Assembly (NCBI GenBank): GCA_946184195.1 | Contig: CAMHEP010000075.1 | Coordinates: 1 to 7,175 of the forward strand | Direction of reading: 5' to 3' | Source of the DNA: an uncultured Bacteroidales bacterium | GTDB taxonomy: Bacteria > Bacteroidota > Bacteroidia > Bacteroidales > Paludibacteraceae | DNA: 7,175 nucleotides | Shown: positions 3,557 to 7,175 of the stretch, piece after piece | Position numbering within the stretch: the stretch's first letter is position 1 | Layout: the number at the start of each line of letters is the position of its first letter | The notes under the pieces: generated by a model | What the model saw: only the letters and a program-made list of their open reading frames with translations | Told to the model about the DNA's origin: nothing | Database searches by the model: none | Program-made: the position numbers and the translations under genes

Positions 3557-6500
3557 ATGGCATCAAAGAAACAAGAACAAAGGATCAATTTTTCGGCAAT
3601 GCAACAGCAGATGCCCTATCCTGACTTCCTGGATATTCAATTGAAATCGTTCCGGGATTTTGTACAGATGGACTCTACGCCTGAGCAGCGTCGAAAAGAG
3701 GGTTTGTTCAAGGTGTTCTCGGAGAATTTCCCCATTACGGACACTCGCAATAGTTTCAACCTCGAGTTTTTGGACTACTCGGTTGATCAGCCTCGCTATT
3801 CCATTGAGGAGTGCTTGCTGCGTGGATTGACCTATAGTGTACCTCTCAAGGCTAAACTCAAACTCTCTTGCTCTGATCCCGACCACGAAGATTTTGATAC
3901 TGTGGTACAAGACGTTTTCCTAGGAACAATTCCTTATATGACTCCCAAGGGAACATTCGTTATCAACGGTGCAGAACGTGTCATCGTGAGCCAGCTCCAC
4001 CGTTCACCCGGTGTGTTCTTTGGCACATCGATGCACTCCAACGGTACCAAACTATACTCGGCTCGTATCATCCCCTTCCGTGGCTCATGGATTGAGTTCG
4101 CAACTGATATCAACAAGGTGATGTATGCGTACATTGACCGTAAGAAGAAATTACCTGTAACCACATTGCTCCGCGCTATCGGGTTCGAAAGCGACAAGGA
4201 CATTCTTGATTGCTTCGGCTTGGCAGAGGAAATCAAGGTCAACAAGGAGAACTTAGAGGCTGCCGTGGGTCGTACACTTGCCGGTAATGTACTCAAGTCG
4301 TGGTCGGAGGATTTCGTCGACGAGGATACCGGTGAAGTGGTGTCCATCGAACGTAACGAGGTTATCATCGAGCGAGAGGCACAACTGACTCCCGAACTTT
4401 GCGAGCGTATTCTGGAAGCAGGTGCCAAGACTATCTTGGTACACAAGGATGAGACCCGCGAGGCAGACTATTCCATCATCTTTAATACGCTGCAGAAAGA
4501 CCCGTCGCATAGCGAGAAAGAGGCTGTACTCTATATCTATCGTCAGCTCCGTAACGCTGAGCCTGCCGACGATGCTACGGCACGCGAGATGATTCAGAAC
4601 CTCTTCTTCTCGGAGAAACGTTATGACTTGGGAGATGTGGGACGCTACCGCATCAACCGTAAACTCAACATGTCTATTCCTGACGATGTACGTGTGTTGA
4701 CCAAAGAGGATATGATTGAGATTATCCGCTACTTGGTGGAGCTCATCAACTCGAACGCTGAAGTGGATGATATCGACCACTTGAGTAACCGTCGTGTACG
4801 TACTGTCGGCGAACAGTTATACAACCAGTTCGGTATTGGCTTGGCTCGTATGAGCCGCACCATCCGTGAGCGTATGAACGTTCGTGATAACGAGGTGTTC
4901 ACTCCGACCGACCTTATCAACGCTAAGGCTATCTCAAGCGTCATCAATTCCTATTTTGGAACAAACGCTCTGAGTCAGTTCATGGACCAACAGAACCCCT
5001 TGGCTGAGATTACACATAAGCGTCGTATGTCAGCCCTGGGTCCCGGTGGTCTAAGTCGTGACCGTGCCGGATTCGAGGTGCGCGATGTACACTATACGCA
5101 TTATGGACGTCTTTGTCCTATTGAGACTCCGGAAGGTCCGAATATCGGCTTGATTTCCAGTCTCTGTATCTATGCAAAAATTAATGACCTCGGATTTATC
5201 GAGACTCCTTATCGTAAGGCTGAGAATGGTGTGGTTGATCTGAATAACGACCATATTGTCTATATGACCGCTGAGGATGAGGAGGATAAGACAGTTGCAC
5301 AGGGTAACGCTCCGCTGGACAAAGATGGTAAGTTTATCCGCAATAAGGTTAAAGCTCGTTTCGAGGCAGATTTCCCGGTGGTAGCACCCGATAAGATTGA
5401 CCTCATGGACGTATCTCCGTCGCAGATCGCATCTATTGCTGCCGCACTCATTCCGTTCTTGGAGCACGACGATGCCAACCGTGCTCTCATGGGATCAAAC
5501 ATGATGCGCCAGGCAGTGCCGTTGCTGCGTAATGAGGCTCCTATCGTCGGTACCGGTATTGAGGGACAATTGATCCAGGATAGCCGTACGCAGATAGTAG
5601 CGGAGGGTGCCGGAGAGGTTACGTTTGTCGATGCGGATACTATCCGTGTGAAATATGACCGTACGGAGGAGGAAGACTTCATCTCCTTCGACTCGCCCGA
5701 GAAAGAGTACAAACTGCCTAAGTTTGAAAAAACTAACCAAAATACCACCATCGACCTGCGTCCTATCGTACGCAAGGGTGACCGCGTTGATGCCGGTCAG
5801 ATAATGACCGAGGGTTTCGCTACCGAACAGGGCGAACTGGCACTGGGTAAGAACCTCAAGGTGGCATATATCCCATGGAAGGGCTACAACTATGAGGATG
5901 CTATCGTACTTAGCGAGCGTATCGTTCGTGAGGATATGTTCACCAGTGTACACGTCGTGGAACAACTCCTCGAGGTACGTGAGACAAAGCGTGGTATGGA
6001 GGAGTTCACCAACGATATTCCCAATGTGAGCGATGAGGCTACTAAAGACCTCGACGAGAACGGACTTATACGTATCGGCGCACACATCGAGCCGGGTGAT
6101 ATCATCATTGGTAAGATTACCCCGAAGGGTGAAACGGACCCGTCGCCGGAAGAGAAACTGCTGAAGGCTATCTTCGGTGATAAGGCTGGTGATGTGAAGG
6201 ATGCTTCACTCAAGGCAAGTCCCTCGCTCAGCGGTGTCGTGGTCGGCAAGAAACTTTACTCGCGTGCCCAGAAAGATCGTGAGCAGAAGAAGGCAGACAA
6301 GGAGATACTCATCGGACTCGATACCCGCTTCAAGGAGCAGGCCGAACAACTCCGTGAGACTCTGATTTCGAAACTGGAGCAACTGCTTAAGGACAAGCAG
6401 GCTTCCGGTGTAAAAGATATTCTCGGCACGGAGATTATCACCAAGGGACAGAAGTTTACTCACGAGCGTCTGGAGGCTATTGACTATCAGTCTGTCATGC

Positions 6501-7175
6501 TGGAGCATTGGACGGCTGATGAGCACTTGAACGGTCTCGTGGCTCAATGTGTGATGAACTATATCACTAAGTACAAAGAACTCGACGCTGAACTTAAACG
6601 CGAGAAATTCAATCTCACTATCGGTGATGAACTTCCCAATGGTATCATCCAATTGGCTAAGGTCTATATCGCTAAGAAGCGTAAGATCCGCGTGGGTGAT
6701 AAGATGGCAGGTCGTCACGGTAACAAAGGTATTGTTAGTAAGATCGTGCGCGTAGAGGATATGCCGTTCTTGGCAGATGGTACGCCGGTGGATATCGTCT
6801 TGAACCCGCTGGGTGTGCCCTCTCGTATGAACATCGGTCAGATTTTCGAGGCTGTGCTCGGTTGGGCAGGTCGCGAGTTGGGCGTTAAGTTCGCTACGCC
6901 TATCTTCGATGGATGTACGCTCGATTCACTCAACGAGTGGACCGACAAGGCCGGTCTGCCGCGTGCCGGTAAAACACAACTATATGATGGCGGTACCGGT
7001 GAGGCGTTTGACCAGATGGCTACGGTCGGTGTGACCTACTTCATGAAATTGGGTCACATGGTTGACGATAAGATGCACGCCCGTTCCATCGGCCCGTACA
7101 GCCTTATTACCCAGCAACCGCTTGGTGGTAAAGCACAGTTCGGTGGTCAGCGTTTCGGTGAGATGGAGGTTTGGG
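3557..7175 (+). CDS. rpoB: DNA-directed RNA polymerase subunit beta (3' end outside window)
   Basis: This is the beta subunit of RNA polymerase. The frame is open from ATG 3557 (MASKKQEQRINF) to the window end: 1206 codons plus one base, with no stop or frameshift. About 65 residues are probably missing, since Bacteroidota RpoB is near 1270. Visible marks are IVSQLHRSPGVFF (144-156, Gln146 = E. coli Gln148); the rifampicin region LSQFMDQQNPLAEITHKRR at 472-490 (Gln474, Asp477, His487, Ser492 = E. coli 513, 516, 526, 531); PIETPEGPNIGLI; Glu780-Asp781 (E. coli 813-814) near the active site; and GDKMAGRHGNKG with Lys1049 and Lys1057 (E. coli 1065 and 1073). A charged, helix-rich insertion lies at about 900-1015. 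The start codon has an AT-rich leader with no Shine-Dalgarno site. rpoC would be expected downstream. Confidence 0.99.
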   Translation, partial: MASKKQEQRINFSAMQQQMPYPDFLDIQLKSFRDFVQMDSTPEQRRKEGLFKVFSENFPITDTRNSFNLEFLDYSVDQPRYSIEECLLRGLTYSVPLKAKLKLSCSDPDHEDFDTVVQDVFLGTIPYMTPKGTFVINGAERVIVSQLHRSPGVFFGTSMHSNGTKLYSARIIPFRGSWIEFATDINKVMYAYIDRKKKLPVTTLLRAIGFESDKDILDCFGLAEEIKVNKENLEAAVGRTLAGNVLKSWSEDFVDEDTGEVVSIERNEVIIEREAQLTPELCERILEAGAKTILVHKDETREADYSIIFNTLQKDPSHSEKEAVLYIYRQLRNAEPADDATAREMIQNLFFSEKRYDLGDVGRYRINRKLNMSIPDDVRVLTKEDMIEIIRYLVELINSNAEVDDIDHLSNRRVRTVGEQLYNQFGIGLARMSRTIRERMNVRDNEVFTPTDLINAKAISSVINSYFGTNALSQFMDQQNPLAEITHKRRMSALGPGGLSRDRAGFEVRDVHYTHYGRLCPIETPEGPNIGLISSLCIYAKINDLGFIETPYRKAENGVVDLNNDHIVYMTAEDEEDKTVAQGNAPLDKDGKFIRNKVKARFEADFPVVAPDKIDLMDVSPSQIASIAAALIPFLEHDDANRALMGSNMMRQAVPLLRNEAPIVGTGIEGQLIQDSRTQIVAEGAGEVTFVDADTIRVKYDRTEEEDFISFDSPEKEYKLPKFEKTNQNTTIDLRPIVRKGDRVDAGQIMTEGFATEQGELALGKNLKVAYIPWKGYNYEDAIVLSERIVREDMFTSVHVVEQLLEVRETKRGMEEFTNDIPNVSDEATKDLDENGLIRIGAHIEPGDIIIGKITPKGETDPSPEEKLLKAIFGDKAGDVKDASLKASPSLSGVVVGKKLYSRAQKDREQKKADKEILIGLDTRFKEQAEQLRETLISKLEQLLKDKQASGVKDILGTEIITKGQKFTHERLEAIDYQSVMLEHWTADEHLNGLVAQCVMNYITKYKELDAELKREKFNLTIGDELPNGIIQLAKVYIAKKRKIRVGDKMAGRHGNKGIVSKIVRVEDMPFLADGTPVDIVLNPLGVPSRMNIGQIFEAVLGWAGRELGVKFATPIFDGCTLDSLNEWTDKAGLPRAGKTQLYDGGTGEAFDQMATVGVTYFMKLGHMVDDKMHARSIGPYSLITQQPLGGKAQFGGQRFGEMEVW

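Noticed and set aside
5495..6085. Antisense open frame of 196 codons inside rpoB
   Set aside because: It is a shadow of the rpoB coding frame: the sense strand has uninterrupted conserved RpoB motifs here, and the antisense translation resembles no protein family I know.
6206..6718. Antisense open frame of 170 codons inside rpoB
   Set aside because: Overlaps fully conserved RpoB sequence up to GDKMAGRHG and has no recognisable motif or start context; the same holds for the antisense frames at 3934-4446, 4253-4780 and 5051-5467.
1..7175. A novel defence, mobile or biosynthetic system
   Set aside because: Every gene is a core translation, transcription or secretion gene in conserved order; there is no transposase, integrase, terminal repeat, CRISPR repeat or unknown gene.

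Overview
The window is a core housekeeping segment of a bacterial chromosome, all on the + strand: the tail of tuf (EF-Tu), tRNA-Trp(CCA), secE, nusG, rplK (L11), rplA (L1), rplJ (L10), rplL (L7/L12) and most of rpoB. The gene order, a tRNA-Trp without encoded CCA between tuf and secE, the near absence of Shine-Dalgarno sequences, the AT-rich gene leaders and the protein sequences (for example the RpoB rifampicin region and an expected RpoB length near 1270 residues) point to the phylum Bacteroidota, probably order Bacteroidales (Bacteroides/Prevotella-like). The genus cannot be fixed from this sequence alone.

Layout. 1-83: last 26 codons of tuf. 115-142: strong hairpin with a short T run. 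143-213: tRNA-Trp, starting on the base after that T run. 214-380: a 167-base gap with heptad repeats and inverted repeats but no promoter I could recognise. 381-569 secE and 608-1159 nusG, separated by a gap built almost wholly of five in-phase 7-base repeats. 1160-1276: rplK leader with a candidate L1-binding site. 1277-1699 rplK, 1719-2411 rplA, 2431-2964 rplJ (the only gene here with a Shine-Dalgarno-like site), 3027-3407 rplL. 3408-3556: two tandem hairpins, the second terminator-like, then an AT-rich rpoB leader. 3557-7175: rpoB, first 1206 codons, open to the window edge.

The genes belong together functionally. EF-Tu and tRNA-Trp supply elongation. L11, L1, L10 and L7/L12 build the two mobile stalks of the 50S subunit, where EF-Tu and EF-G act. 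NusG and the RpoB beta subunit work in transcription elongation and its coupling to translation. SecE is part of the SecYEG protein channel. Regulation appears to be by hairpins between genes (tuf/tRNA and rplL/rpoB) and possibly by L1 feedback on rplK-rplA.

I found no mobile element, CRISPR array, defence system or novel gene. The unexplained structure is non-coding: in-phase heptad repeats in the secE-nusG gap and, in opposite orientation, just after the tRNA; a hairpin that leaves no room for a tRNA promoter; a 23S-rRNA-like motif before rplK; and a lone Shine-Dalgarno site before rplJ.
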